Source of the DNA: DASUPK01 sp963843085
GTDB lineage: Bacteria > Actinomycetota > Thermoleophilia > Solirubrobacterales > 70-9
Reading direction: 5' to 3'
Length of the DNA stretch: 64,000 bases
Assembly (NCBI GenBank): GCA_963843085.1
Contig: CAWJJG010000011.1
Coordinates: 124,001-188,000, forward strand
This document shows positions 24,449 to 33,243 of the stretch, in pieces. The position numbers and the translations under genes are program-made. Each line of letters begins with the position of its first letter. Position 1 is the first letter of the stretch. The notes beneath the pieces are model-generated. The model ran no database searches and was not told the origin of the DNA. It was given only the letters and a program-made list of their open reading frames with translations.

Positions 24449-25009
24449 TCAAGGCGCTGCGGCCGCGCGCCTGAGCGCGTGCATGTTCCAGCCGAGGCCG
24501 AACATCCCCATCCCGTTGACGATGAAGGCGATGCCGACGAGCACGGCAAGCGTCGCGTAGCCGATGTTGGGATTGGAGACGATCACGACCCCGGCGATCA
24601 ACTCGACGAGGCCGGCGATCATGTTCCAGCCGCGATGCTCGAGCATCTCGAAGGCGGCGACGAAGCGGATCACGCCGACCACGATCAGCCAGATCCCGAT
24701 CAGCAGCGCCACGAAGACGATCCCACCGACCGGATGGCGGATGAGCAGGACGCCGACGATCGAGGTGAGGGCCCCGATCAGGGCGACCGTCCCGCGGTTC
24801 TGGGTGCTGTGCATGAGCGAGGCGGCCAGCTCGAGAATGCCGTCGAGCAGCACGAAGATCCCGATGAGGACCGCGAGTGTGGCCAGGCTGTCGCCGGGCT
24901 TGAAGAGGACCGTCACGCCCACGGCGATGCTGAGCACGCCGACCAGGAGAAGCAACCACCACCCGCCAGTCACCGTGCGGACATCGCTCTCGAATGCTTC
25001 ATCAGTCAT
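24449..25009 (-). CDS. HdeD/DUF308 family membrane protein
   Basis: A 186-residue protein with six hydrophobic helices in internal repeats (GVLSIAVGVTVLFKPGDSL is matched later by LVELIAGVVIVSNPNIGY), characteristic of the HdeD family linked in enterobacteria to acid resistance. Its role here is unknown. The start ATG 25009 is preceded by GGAGG at good spacing. It lies downstream of a strong GC hairpin that separates it from the next gene on the same strand. Confidence 0.88.
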   Translation of the reverse strand: MTDEAFESDVRTVTGGWWLLLLVGVLSIAVGVTVLFKPGDSLATLAVLIGIFVLLDGILELAASLMHSTQNRGTVALIGALTSIVGVLLIRHPVGGIVFVALLIGIWLIVVGVIRFVAAFEMLEHRGWNMIAGLVELIAGVVIVSNPNIGYATLAVLVGIAFIVNGMGMFGLGWNMHALRRAAAAP

Positions 25010-25050
25010 GTTGCAGCCTCCGATCTGTGGTGGACGTCGAACGGACCGTC

Positions 25051-25076
25051 GGGGCCCGGCGCGCCGGCCGGGCCCC
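25051..25076 (-). terminator. Strong 10-bp G:C hairpin between two membrane-protein genes
   Basis: GGGGCCCGGC and GCCGGGCCCC form a perfect ten-pair stem around a 6-nt loop, just downstream of the stop at 25089 and 42 nt before the HdeD ATG. There is no U-tract, so it may be an actinobacterial-type terminator, an mRNA stabiliser, or an attenuator of the HdeD gene. Confidence 0.5.
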
Positions 25077-25088
25077 GCGATCCGGAAC

Positions 25089-25469
25089 TCAGACTCTCGC
25101 CCGCTCCTCCTCGCCGAATTCGACGATGCCGTAGACGATCCACACGCACAGGAAGAAGATCGCCAGCGACCAGAACGGATGCGATCCGCCCATCGAGAGC
25201 AGCGCGTCGATCGCGCCGATGCTTCCCGCGACGATGCCGACGATGCGGCCCCAGGGGTTCCCGCTCATCAGCGAGAAGCCACCGGTGAGCTGAATCACGC
25301 CCACGATCACCAGGAACCACCCCATGGCGTGCAGGTTGGTGAAGATGTACCTCGTGTCGTTCGCGTAGAAATTCGCGTCTGAAATCGCGCCGATTCCGTA
25401 GATGATGTTGAGCACGCCCACCATCAGCAGCAGGATCGCCACGAACACGACTCGACCCGCACCTCTCAT
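25089..25469 (-). CDS. Four-helix membrane protein, DUF7144-like
   Basis: A 126-residue membrane protein with four helices. The first, with LLMVGVLNIIYGIGAIS, and the later FLVIVGVIQLTGGFSLMSG resemble small actinobacterial proteins grouped as DUF7144. The start is ATG 25469, supported by GAGAGGAG 7 nt upstream; the open frame continues to 25685, but that is antisense to the next gene. Function unknown; its neighbours are also small membrane proteins. Confidence 0.82.
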   Translation of the reverse strand: MRGAGRVVFVAILLLMVGVLNIIYGIGAISDANFYANDTRYIFTNLHAMGWFLVIVGVIQLTGGFSLMSGNPWGRIVGIVAGSIGAIDALLSMGGSHPFWSLAIFFLCVWIVYGIVEFGEEERARV

Positions 25470-25522
25470 CTGGGTCTCCTCTCTATAGCCGGCCGCCCCT
25501 AGGTGGCCGTATCGCGGCGAAA

Positions 25523-26293
25523 TTACTCCTCGGGTCGGCCAGATCCGGGCGAGCGCGGGCTGGGCAGGGATGGCGCGCCGCCGATCATGTCCTGCCACTT
25601 GCGCACGCGCCGGTCGTGCTTCGCCTTGCGTGCCTGCGCCTTGACGAGCTTGCCGCTGCCCGGCTTGTAGCGGCGCTTCGCCCACCAGGACCCGGGACGC
25701 GCCAGTCGAATCGCAGCGACCCAGGCGACCGGGGTGATGATCATCCCGATGATCGCCGAGCTGAACTTGCCCTTCAGGGCGACGATGCCGCAGATCGTGA
25801 GCGTGACCAGGACGGTCGCCACGATCGCGAGCGTGGAGCCGCCGTTGCCGGCGTCGAGCGGCACGAATCCCACGATCAGCCCACCGCCGATGATCGCCGC
25901 GAAGATCACGGCGTCCACGGAGCTACGGCCCTCGTCGGACCAGTAGACGTCCTCCAGATAGAGCCAGAGCGCGAACTCGTCGAGCGTCAGCCCCATCCCG
26001 ATCCCGAAGACGGCGGCGAGGATCTCGAGCCAGGGATCGCCCGGCTGGGTCGCGAACTGGAGGAAGCCGGCCACCATCATCGCGACGATCCCGAACACCA
26101 GATGGTGGATGTGCATTCCGCCGGGGGTGACGTTGCCGGGCCACCATTTGACCTCCGCCCGGATCATCCGCGTGCTGAAGCGGATGAAGCCGAAGGAGAG
26201 CAGCATCGCCACGAGCAGGACCAGGCCGGCGCGCTGGCCCTCGGTGTCGAGCGTCGCGCCGCTGTGGATCTCAAAGCTGAAGGTGGCTAGCAA
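25523..26293 (-). CDS. Conserved integral membrane protein with HIHH motif
   Basis: A 256-residue membrane protein with about seven helices. A histidine cluster (GMHIHHLVFG, near residue 60) and an acidic patch (LTLDEFALWLYLEDVYW) within the membrane region suggest a metal site or a hydrolase-like role. Similar proteins occur in many actinobacteria without assigned function. The tail is basic, then Ser/Pro-rich. The start is TTG 26293, because an in-frame stop lies just upstream. A TAGGGT box 15 nt further up may be its -10. Confidence 0.78.
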   Translation of the reverse strand: MLATFSFEIHSGATLDTEGQRAGLVLLVAMLLSFGFIRFSTRMIRAEVKWWPGNVTPGGMHIHHLVFGIVAMMVAGFLQFATQPGDPWLEILAAVFGIGMGLTLDEFALWLYLEDVYWSDEGRSSVDAVIFAAIIGGGLIVGFVPLDAGNGGSTLAIVATVLVTLTICGIVALKGKFSSAIIGMIITPVAWVAAIRLARPGSWWAKRRYKPGSGKLVKAQARKAKHDRRVRKWQDMIGGAPSLPSPRSPGSGRPEE

Positions 26294-26387
26294 GCGGTCT
26301 CAAGAGCGACCCTACTGCCTGCGCGCGCGCTCGCCTATGGCGCGACGACGCAGGGCGCGGTACGCTGCCTCCTGGTCGCAGTGACCT

Positions 26388-27521
26388 GTGGAGGGAATAG
26401 GAACGAACACGGCGACGAATCGGGGTCTGCACGCACACTTGATTGCCGGTGCCGGCTTCCTGCTGATCTGGCTGCTCGCACCGGCAAGCGCTCGCGGCGA
26501 CACCGCCACCTGCACCTACAGCGGCGGCACGCATGCGGCGACGATCACGGTGACGCCCGGCGGCCCGATCGCGACAGGCGCGTTCTTCCGGGTATCCGAC
26601 GGGAAGCTGTTCGTCGAGGGCGGCCAAGGGCCGAGCGCCCTATGCGGGTCAGCCACCAATTCCAACACCGACACGATCGTCGTCAACAACGCGAGCTCCA
26701 GCCAGCGCGCCGACGGCATCTTCTACATCCAGATCCCCGAGCCGGGCACGACCGGCGCGAACGGTCCGGGCTTCACCAATGAGCCCGGAAGCTCGGACGA
26801 GATCGAGTGGACGTTCAACTACGGCCCCGGTGGCCGCGTCGGCATCAGCCCGCTGGTCAGCACCAGCGACCCCGGCTCCACGGTCGACCTCGCGCTCGGA
26901 GGCAACCAGGTCAATCTGAACGCCGGCGAGAGCGACGGCGTCGATGCCGACGTGACCTTGAACGGCGTCACCGGGGTCCTGATCTACGGCAGCGATCACT
27001 CCGACCTGATCAACGGGAACGGTGGCCGCGGCACGCCCGCGACGCCGTTCGCGATCCCGATGGAGGTCGAGACGAACCTCACCTACGACGTCGACCCGGA
27101 CACCGACACGATCATCACCGGGAGCGCGGCCGATCTGGTCAGCGCCGGGCCGCGTTCCGACCTGATCATGACCGGGGACGGCAACGATCGGATTTTGGCG
27201 GGCCCGGGGAACGACCAGGTGTTCACCGGGATCGGCGCCGATTCGGTTCAGTCCGGCGACGGGGACGACCAGGTCTTCACCGGAGCTGGCAAGGATTCGG
27301 TTCTGGCCGGGCCGGGAAACGACCTCGTGTTTGGGGGCGCCGACAAGGATTTGCTCCAGGGCGAGGCAGGGCGGGACCTGCTCGCCGGCGGACACCAGAA
27401 CGACCGCCTGCTCGGGGGCCTCAATGCGGATCGACTCAACGGCGGAGCCGGCAGGAAGGACCGCTGCTCGAAGTCGAAACAGGATCACCGCAAGAAGTGC
27501 GAGGTCCTGGTCGGCGGCTGA
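26388..27521 (+). CDS. Secreted RTX-like calcium-binding repeat protein
   Basis: A 377-residue protein with a signal peptide (cleavage likely after APASARG) and a Thr/Gly-rich beta domain. From about residue 230 it carries a run of nine-residue repeats such as GDGNDRILA, GPGNDQVFT and GAGKDSVLA, which match the RTX GGxGxDxUx pattern and should bind Ca2+ in a beta-roll. A basic Cys-containing tail ends it. No type I secretion genes adjoin, and the Sec signal suggests ordinary export. The start GTG 26388 is tentative. Function unknown; adhesin or surface structural protein is plausible. Confidence 0.82.
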   Translation: MEGIGTNTATNRGLHAHLIAGAGFLLIWLLAPASARGDTATCTYSGGTHAATITVTPGGPIATGAFFRVSDGKLFVEGGQGPSALCGSATNSNTDTIVVNNASSSQRADGIFYIQIPEPGTTGANGPGFTNEPGSSDEIEWTFNYGPGGRVGISPLVSTSDPGSTVDLALGGNQVNLNAGESDGVDADVTLNGVTGVLIYGSDHSDLINGNGGRGTPATPFAIPMEVETNLTYDVDPDTDTIITGSAADLVSAGPRSDLIMTGDGNDRILAGPGNDQVFTGIGADSVQSGDGDDQVFTGAGKDSVLAGPGNDLVFGGADKDLLQGEAGRDLLAGGHQNDRLLGGLNADRLNGGAGRKDRCSKSKQDHRKKCEVLVGG

Positions 27522-27545
27522 GCGAAGAGCCGACCCGGACAGAAG

Positions 27546-30512
27546 CTACGCGGCGACGGCCGTCTTGCGCTTGCGCGCCCGCGTCACCCTGACCTTGGGC
27601 TCGACCAACCCGGCGAGGAACTCGCCGGTGTAGGAGCCCGACGTCGCCGCGACTTCCTCGGGCGTCCCGGTGGCCAGCACGTTGCCGCCCTCCTCCCCGC
27701 CCTCCGGGCCGAGGTCGATGATCCGGTCCGCGGTCTTGATCACGTCGAGGTTGTGCTCGATCACGATCACCGTGTTGCCGGCGTCCACCAGGCGGTCGAG
27801 AACGTCGAGCAGGCGCTGGACGTCGGCGAAGTGGAGACCGGTGGTGGGCTCGTCGAGGATGTAGAGGGTGTTGCCGGTCGCGACCTTCGAGAGCTCGGTC
27901 GCCAGCTTCACCCGCTGCGCCTCGCCGCCCGAGAGCTGAGTGGCCGGCTGGCCGAGCCGGATGTAGTCGAGGCCGACGTCGCGAAGCGTCGTGAGCCGCC
28001 GCGAGATCTTCGGGATGTCCTTGAAGAACTCGCAGGCATCGGCCACGGACATCTCGAGCACGTCGGCGATCGACTTGCCCTTGAACCGGACCTCGAGCGT
28101 CTCGCGGTTGTAGCGCTTGCCGTGACACTGCTCGCAGGGGACGTATACGTCCGGCAGGAAGTGCATCTCGATCTTGATCTGGCCGTCGCCCCGGCACACC
28201 TCGCAGCGCCCGCCCTTGACGTTGAAGCTGAAGCGGCCCGGCTTGTAGCCGCGGGCCCGCGCCTCGCGCGTCTGCGCGTAGAGCTGGCGGATGTGGTCGA
28301 AGACGTTGGTGTAGGTGGCCGGGTTCGACCGCGGGGTTCGCCCGATCGGCGACTGGTCGATGTTGATGATCTTGTCGACCTCCTCGATCCCGTCGATCCG
28401 ATCGTGGGTCCCGGGCCGGAGCTTCGCCTGGTGGAGCCGGTTGGCGACCGCCGGGTAGAGCGTCTCGTTGATCAGGGTCGACTTGCCGGAGCCCGACACT
28501 CCCGTGACGCAGCAGAAGACTCCGAGTGGGATCGGCACGTTGATCTTCTTCAAGTTGTGCTGACGCGCGCCCTTGACGACGAGCTCGCCGCGCGGCTCGC
28601 GGCGCTTCGCCGGGATCTCGATCTGGCGCTGGCCCGCCAGGTACTGGCCGGTGAGCGAGGCCGGGTCCGCCTCGACCTCCTTCGGGGTTCCCTCCGAGAC
28701 CACGTGCCCACCGTGCTCGCCGGCTCCCGGGCCCAGGTCGACCAGGTGATCAGCCGAGCGCATCGTGCCCTCGTCGTGCTCGACGACGATCACGGTGTTG
28801 CCGAGATCGCGGAGCCGCTCGAGCGTCTGGATCAGCTTCTCGTTGTCGCGCTGGTGCAGGCCGATCGACGGCTCGTCGAGGATGTAGAGCACTCCGACCA
28901 GGCTCGACCCGATCTGGGTCGCGAGCCGGATGCGCTGCGCCTCCCCGCCGGACAGTGTCCGCGCCGAGCGCGCCAGGTTGAGGTAGCCGACGCCGACGTT
29001 CTCCAGGAAGGCGAGGCGCTCGGTGATCTCGCGGACCAGGAGCCGCGCGATTGCCCGCTCGGTGTCGGTCATCTCCAGCTCGTTGATCCAGGTGAGCGCA
29101 GCCCGCGCGGAGAGTTCCGTGTAATCGGCGATCGAGATCCCGCCCACCTGGACGGCGAGGCTCTCCGGCCGCAGCCGAGCGCCCTTGCAGTCCGGGCACG
29201 GCTGCTCGGCCATGTAGCCCTCCACCCGCTCGCGCACTCCCTCGGAGTCCGTCTCCTCGTAGCGGCGCTCGAGGTTGTTGACGATGCCCTCGAAGCGAAC
29301 GCTGTACGAGCGCCGCCTACCGAACCGGTTCGTGTAGTTGACCTTGTGGCGCTCGCCGCCGGTGCCGTGGAGAAAGATCTCGCGGTCCTCGTCAGACAGG
29401 TCCTGCCACGGCGTGTCCGGGTCGATGCCGTAGTCCTCGGCGACCGCCTCGACCAGGCGCTTCCAGTAGCGCGAGTGCCCGACCCGCCAGGGCTGTAGCG
29501 CGCCCTCCGAGAGTGACAGCGTCGGGTCGGGGACGACCAGCTCCGGATCGACGACGCGCTGAAAGCCGAGGCCGTGGCAGCGCTCGCAGGCGCCGTGGGG
29601 TGAGTTGAAGGAGAAGATCCGCGGCTCGAGCTCCGGGATCGACGTGCCGCAGTTGAGGCAGGCGAAGCGCTCGCTGAAGGTGAGGCGGTCCGCCACTCCC
29701 TCCGGGAGCTTGCCCGCCCCCTTGGCTCCCTTGACGCCCCCGACGTTCTCGCCGGCCTCCCGAGCCTCCGCTTCGCCAGTGCTCCCGGCCTCGAGCACAT
29801 CCACCTCGACGACGCCCCCAGCCAGCCCGGCCGCCGCCTCGATCGACTCCGAGAGACGCCGGCGCAGATCGTTCTTCATCACGAGGCGGTCGACGACGAC
29901 CGAGATGTCGTGGTTGAACTTCTTGTCGAGCTTGATCTCCTCGTCCAGCCGCCGCAGCTCGTCGTCGACGCGGACCCGGCTGTAGCCCTCTTGCCGGAAT
30001 TGATCGAGCAGCTTCTCGAACTCGCCCTTGCGGCCCCTGACGACGGGGGCCATCACCATGAACCGTGTCCCCTCCTCGAGGGTCATCACCCGGTCGGTGA
30101 TCTGCTCGACGGACTGCCCCTCGATCGGATCGCCGCACTCGGGACAGTGCGGATGACCGATCCGCGCCCAGAGCAGCCGCAGGTAGTCGTAGACCTCCGT
30201 CACGGTGCCGACCGTCGAGCGCGGGTTGCGCGAGGTCGTCTTCTGGTCGATCGAGATCGCCGGCGAGAGGCCGTCGATCGAGTCGACGTCGGGCTTCTCC
30301 ATCAGGCCGAGGAACTGGCGGGCGTATGCCGAGAGCGACTCGACGTAGCGGCGCTGCCCCTCGGCGTAGATCGTGTCGAAGGCAAGGCTCGACTTGCCGG
30401 ACCCGGATAGTCCGGTCATGACGATCAGGGAGTTGCGCGGCAGCTCGAGGTCGACGTCCTTGAGGTTGTGCTCGCGCGCTCCCCGGATGACTATTCGGTC
30501 GGATTGAGCCAC
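27546..30512 (-). CDS. uvrA: Excinuclease ABC subunit A
   Basis: A 988-residue damage-recognition ATPase of nucleotide excision repair. Two ABC modules are visible: Walker A GLSGSGKSSLAFDT near residue 30 and GVSGSGKST near 660, with signatures LSGGEAQRIRLA and LSGGEAQRVKLA. The second zinc finger (CEVCRGDG, CEQCHGKRY) and the first-module Cys pairs are present. The start is GTG 30512; the frame stays open to 32402, but that extension is antisense to the MFS and VOC genes. A TATCAT -10 and a LexA box lie directly upstream, inside the MFS gene end. UvrB is encoded about 9.5 kb away. Confidence 0.97.
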   Translation of the reverse strand: MAQSDRIVIRGAREHNLKDVDLELPRNSLIVMTGLSGSGKSSLAFDTIYAEGQRRYVESLSAYARQFLGLMEKPDVDSIDGLSPAISIDQKTTSRNPRSTVGTVTEVYDYLRLLWARIGHPHCPECGDPIEGQSVEQITDRVMTLEEGTRFMVMAPVVRGRKGEFEKLLDQFRQEGYSRVRVDDELRRLDEEIKLDKKFNHDISVVVDRLVMKNDLRRRLSESIEAAAGLAGGVVEVDVLEAGSTGEAEAREAGENVGGVKGAKGAGKLPEGVADRLTFSERFACLNCGTSIPELEPRIFSFNSPHGACERCHGLGFQRVVDPELVVPDPTLSLSEGALQPWRVGHSRYWKRLVEAVAEDYGIDPDTPWQDLSDEDREIFLHGTGGERHKVNYTNRFGRRRSYSVRFEGIVNNLERRYEETDSEGVRERVEGYMAEQPCPDCKGARLRPESLAVQVGGISIADYTELSARAALTWINELEMTDTERAIARLLVREITERLAFLENVGVGYLNLARSARTLSGGEAQRIRLATQIGSSLVGVLYILDEPSIGLHQRDNEKLIQTLERLRDLGNTVIVVEHDEGTMRSADHLVDLGPGAGEHGGHVVSEGTPKEVEADPASLTGQYLAGQRQIEIPAKRREPRGELVVKGARQHNLKKINVPIPLGVFCCVTGVSGSGKSTLINETLYPAVANRLHQAKLRPGTHDRIDGIEEVDKIINIDQSPIGRTPRSNPATYTNVFDHIRQLYAQTREARARGYKPGRFSFNVKGGRCEVCRGDGQIKIEMHFLPDVYVPCEQCHGKRYNRETLEVRFKGKSIADVLEMSVADACEFFKDIPKISRRLTTLRDVGLDYIRLGQPATQLSGGEAQRVKLATELSKVATGNTLYILDEPTTGLHFADVQRLLDVLDRLVDAGNTVIVIEHNLDVIKTADRIIDLGPEGGEEGGNVLATGTPEEVAATSGSYTGEFLAGLVEPKVRVTRARKRKTAVAA

Positions 30513-31732
30513 TACGTCGATGATAGGAGCCGAACGGACGTTCCCCGTTCGGGCTCGCTCAGGTGCCGGCGGCCCGCCCAGGCTGCGCCCAGGGTGACCA
30601 GCCCTCCCGCCAGGGCGAGGGCGAACCCGGCATGCGGGCTCACCTCGCTCACCGCCACCCCGGCAAGGGCGTTCCCGATCGCGGCGCCCCCGACGATCGC
30701 CGTCAGCACCCACCCCGTTGCCTCGGCCGCGGTACCCGTGGGGGCAAGCGAGTCGAGCAGCAGGTAGACGAGGGAGATCGCGGGAGCCAGCGCCAGACCG
30801 CTCAGCGCCATCAGCGGGAACGCAGCCCCGATCGAGGGCACCGCGATGAGCGGAACGAGGGTGATCGCAAAGACGAGGGCAACAACAGGCAGCCGTTCGC
30901 CGGGCGGCGCGCGCCAGCTTCGAGCTCCGTACCAGAGCCCGCCGGCCGTGCTGGCCAGCGCCTGCACCGCGATCAGCGCGCCGCCAAGCTCCGCGGCGCC
31001 GTGCGCCGATGCGAAGGCAGTGATCGCCAGCTCCGCGGCCCCGACGGCGACCCCGATGCCGAGGGCAGCGCCCATCAATACCCAGACGCCGGTGGCGCGC
31101 AGTGGGCCGCCCCGGCGGTGCTCGGAGGGCGCCCCGCGCCAGCCGCGGGAGGCCGGGGAGGTGACGAACACCGCCGAGCCCAGAACCGCCAGGGCAATGC
31201 AGACGCCGAGCGAGGCGGTCGGGGAGGCGAGAGCGATGACCGCCGCGGCGATCAGGGGCCCGGCGATGAACGCGACATCGATGGCGACGGCGTCCACCGC
31301 GAAGGCCGCCTGCCTCAGCTCGGCCTCCGGGACGAGCTCCGACCAGAGCGTCCGCATCGCAGTGCCCGTGGGGATCGTCCCGACACCGGCGACCACCGCG
31401 ACCGCCGCCAGAGCCGGAGTCGAAGCCCCGCTGTGAGCGAGCAGGATCAGGGCGATGAAGCCGACGGCGGTGAGGACGGTCGTGACAGGGATGACGCGGG
31501 TCTGCCCGACGCGGTCCATGAGCCTGCCCTGGATCGGCAGGCCGACGGCAGCGGCGATGGAGTACGCGCCCATCACCGCCCCGGCGGCCGCGAACGAGCC
31601 TGTGGTCCCATGAACGAGCAGGACGGTCGAGAGCGGCTCCGCGGCGATGGAGAGCCGTCCGATGACCACACCCGTGAGGGGCTGCCTGACGCCGGGGGCG
31701 CCGAGAACTCTTCTGTAGGCCAAGGGAAACAT
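30512..31732 (-). CDS. Major facilitator superfamily transporter
   Basis: A 406-residue, 12-helix MFS protein. The loop between helices 2 and 3 (GRLMDRVGQTR) matches the MFS motif A. The overall pattern is that of a small-molecule exporter without further hint of substrate. Start ATG 31732 with a TAACCT -10 box 8 nt upstream; divergent from the VOC gene only 25 bp away. The stop shares a base with the uvrA start, so read-through into uvrA is possible. Confidence 0.9.
   Translation of the reverse strand: MFPLAYRRVLGAPGVRQPLTGVVIGRLSIAAEPLSTVLLVHGTTGSFAAAGAVMGAYSIAAAVGLPIQGRLMDRVGQTRVIPVTTVLTAVGFIALILLAHSGASTPALAAVAVVAGVGTIPTGTAMRTLWSELVPEAELRQAAFAVDAVAIDVAFIAGPLIAAAVIALASPTASLGVCIALAVLGSAVFVTSPASRGWRGAPSEHRRGGPLRATGVWVLMGAALGIGVAVGAAELAITAFASAHGAAELGGALIAVQALASTAGGLWYGARSWRAPPGERLPVVALVFAITLVPLIAVPSIGAAFPLMALSGLALAPAISLVYLLLDSLAPTGTAAEATGWVLTAIVGGAAIGNALAGVAVSEVSPHAGFALALAGGLVTLGAAWAGRRHLSEPERGTSVRLLSST
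30520..30525 (-). promoter_or_regulatory. -10 element TATCAT of uvrA
   Basis: TAnnnT hexamer 7 nt before GTG 30512, inside the 3' end of the MFS gene. With the LexA box just upstream it defines a separate SOS promoter giving a leaderless uvrA message. Confidence 0.65.
30531..30544 (-). promoter_or_regulatory. LexA (SOS) box of uvrA
   Basis: CGAACGGACGTTCC matches every position of the Gram-positive LexA consensus CGAACRNRYGTTYC, with GAAC-N4-GTTC half-sites. It begins 5 bp upstream of the uvrA -10 hexamer, where bound LexA would block RNA polymerase. Confidence 0.75.
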
Positions 31733-31740
31733 CCGAGCCC

Positions 31741-31746
31741 AGGTTA
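31741..31746 (-). promoter_or_regulatory. -10 element TAACCT of the MFS gene
   Basis: TAnnnT hexamer 8 nt before ATG 31732. It shares two bases with the opposite-strand -10 of the VOC gene. Confidence 0.6.
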
Positions 31747-31750
31747 AGCT
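31745..31750 (+). promoter_or_regulatory. -10 element TAAGCT of the VOC gene
   Basis: TAnnnT hexamer 7 nt before ATG 31758, overlapping the divergent MFS -10 by two bases, so both promoters probably cannot be occupied at once. Confidence 0.6.
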
Positions 31751-31757
31751 CGGCCTG

Positions 31758-32201
31758 ATGAACGGGAGGCCGCCAGTCAGCGGGATCTCGGAGCTCGTCC
31801 TGGAGGTGGACGACCTGGAGGAGGCCCGCCGGTTCTACCGCGACGTGCTCGGGTTCGAGGAGACGCTCTACGGCGAGGGCGCCAAGGGCCGCTACTGGTA
31901 TCTGGTCGGCGAGGTGGCTCGGCTCGGGCTCTGGACGGAGCAGGTCGGGCTCGCCGGCGGCCGCGGCGGCTCGCACGTCCACTACGCCTTCAACGTCGAC
32001 GACTCCGAGATCGACCGTCTCAAGCAGCGAATCGAGGGCGCCGGCGCCGAGGTCGAGGGTCCGATCCAGCTCGGCCCAGGCCGGGCCATCTACGTCACGG
32101 ATCCCGACGGCAATGTGGTCGAGTTCTGGTCCCAGGACATGACCGAATACACGCAGGGCGCCCGCGAGGGCGGAACCCCGGGGACCTTCCGCGACCGATG
32201 A
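31758..32201 (+). CDS. VOC (glyoxalase/dioxygenase fold) family protein
   Basis: A 147-residue single-module vicinal-oxygen-chelate protein. ELVLEVDDLEEARRFYRDVLGF opens the fold, VHYAFNV sits mid-protein and IYVTDPDGNVVEFW closes it with the metal-ligand Glu. Whether it is an enzyme or a binding/resistance protein cannot be told. It overlaps the next gene by 4 nt (ATGA). Confidence 0.88.
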   Translation: MNGRPPVSGISELVLEVDDLEEARRFYRDVLGFEETLYGEGAKGRYWYLVGEVARLGLWTEQVGLAGGRGGSHVHYAFNVDDSEIDRLKQRIEGAGAEVEGPIQLGPGRAIYVTDPDGNVVEFWSQDMTEYTQGAREGGTPGTFRDR

Positions 32202-33235
32202 ACGAGGCTCCAAGAGGCCTAACCAGGAAGCAGCTCCTGATCGGACTGGCCTTCGCGGCGGCCTCCCTCGGCGCGCTCTACATCGTGCTGCCCAACATCG
32301 CCGGCCTCGGCGACACCTGGAACAGGCTCGACAAGGGCGAGCCGGGATGGCTGACCGCGGGGCTGGTCTTCGAGATCGCCTCCTTCTTCTGTTACGTCGC
32401 ACTCTTTCGTGGCGTCGTCGGGCACGAAGCGGGCATCGGCTGGGCGCAGAGCTACCGGATCACGCTTGCGAGCCTGGCCGCGACCAGGCTGCTCGCGGCA
32501 GGCGGGATCGGCGGCATCGCGCTGACCGCCTGGGCGCTCCGGCGCGAGGGGCTCCCCGCCGCGCTCGTCGCGCTGCGGATGGCCACCCTGCTCGTCCTGC
32601 TCTACGCCGTCTACATGGGAGCGGTCCTGCTGACCGGGCTCGGTCTCCGGATCGGGATCCTCTCGGGGCCGAGCCCGGTCGCCTTCACGCTGATCCCCGC
32701 CGCCGTGGCCGGGCTGATCATCGTCGCCGCCCTGCTGATCGGCTACTTCGGCGGCGAGCTCCACGAGACCACCAAGCGCCTCAACCACCCGAACCGGCGA
32801 GAGCGCTGGCGTGCCGCCCTGGCAACCGTGCCGAACACGCTCGCCGGCGGCGTCCGCGGGGCGATCGCGATCCTCCGGGAGCGGCCGGCCAACGGGCTCT
32901 GGGCGATCGGATGGTGGGGCTTCGACATCGCCGTCCTCTGGGCATGCCTGCACGCGTTCGGCGGCGAGACGCCGCCGGTCGGGGTGATCGTCGCCTCGTA
33001 CTTCGTGGGGATGACCGCCAACCTCCTGCCGCTGCCCGGCGGCGTCGGCGGCGTGGAGGGCGGAATAATCGGGTCGCTGATCGCGTTCGGCGTACCCGGT
33101 GGCCTCGCGATCGTGGCCGTCCTCTCCTATCGCGCCTTCTCCTTCTGGCTGCCGACGATCCCCGGGGGGATCGCGTACATCAGCATCCTCCGGCAGGAGC
33201 CGGCCGCCTCGGTGGCCGAGACGGCCGGCGCCTGA
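32198..33235 (+). CDS. UPF0104/LPG-synthase-type membrane protein
   Basis: A 345-residue protein with about eight helices, resembling the flippase-like membrane half of lysylphosphatidylglycerol synthases (UPF0104, MprF-like), without the synthase domain. The segment VGMTANLLPLPGGVGGVEGG near residue 270 is the family signature. It probably moves a lipid or glycolipid across the membrane. Translationally coupled to the VOC gene and convergent with the SHOCT gene. Confidence 0.87.
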   Translation: MNEAPRGLTRKQLLIGLAFAAASLGALYIVLPNIAGLGDTWNRLDKGEPGWLTAGLVFEIASFFCYVALFRGVVGHEAGIGWAQSYRITLASLAATRLLAAGGIGGIALTAWALRREGLPAALVALRMATLLVLLYAVYMGAVLLTGLGLRIGILSGPSPVAFTLIPAAVAGLIIVAALLIGYFGGELHETTKRLNHPNRRERWRAALATVPNTLAGGVRGAIAILRERPANGLWAIGWWGFDIAVLWACLHAFGGETPPVGVIVASYFVGMTANLLPLPGGVGGVEGGIIGSLIAFGVPGGLAIVAVLSYRAFSFWLPTIPGGIAYISILRQEPAASVAETAGA

Positions 33236-33243
33236 CCGATGGG

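Noticed and set aside
27753..29498. A 581-codon plus-strand open frame opposite uvrA
   Set aside because: Antisense shadow of uvrA; no recognisable motif or start signal.
30513..32402. N-terminal extension of uvrA to a 1618-residue frame
   Set aside because: The extra 630 residues lie antisense or out of frame over the MFS and VOC genes and show no family similarity; UvrA starts normally at 30512.
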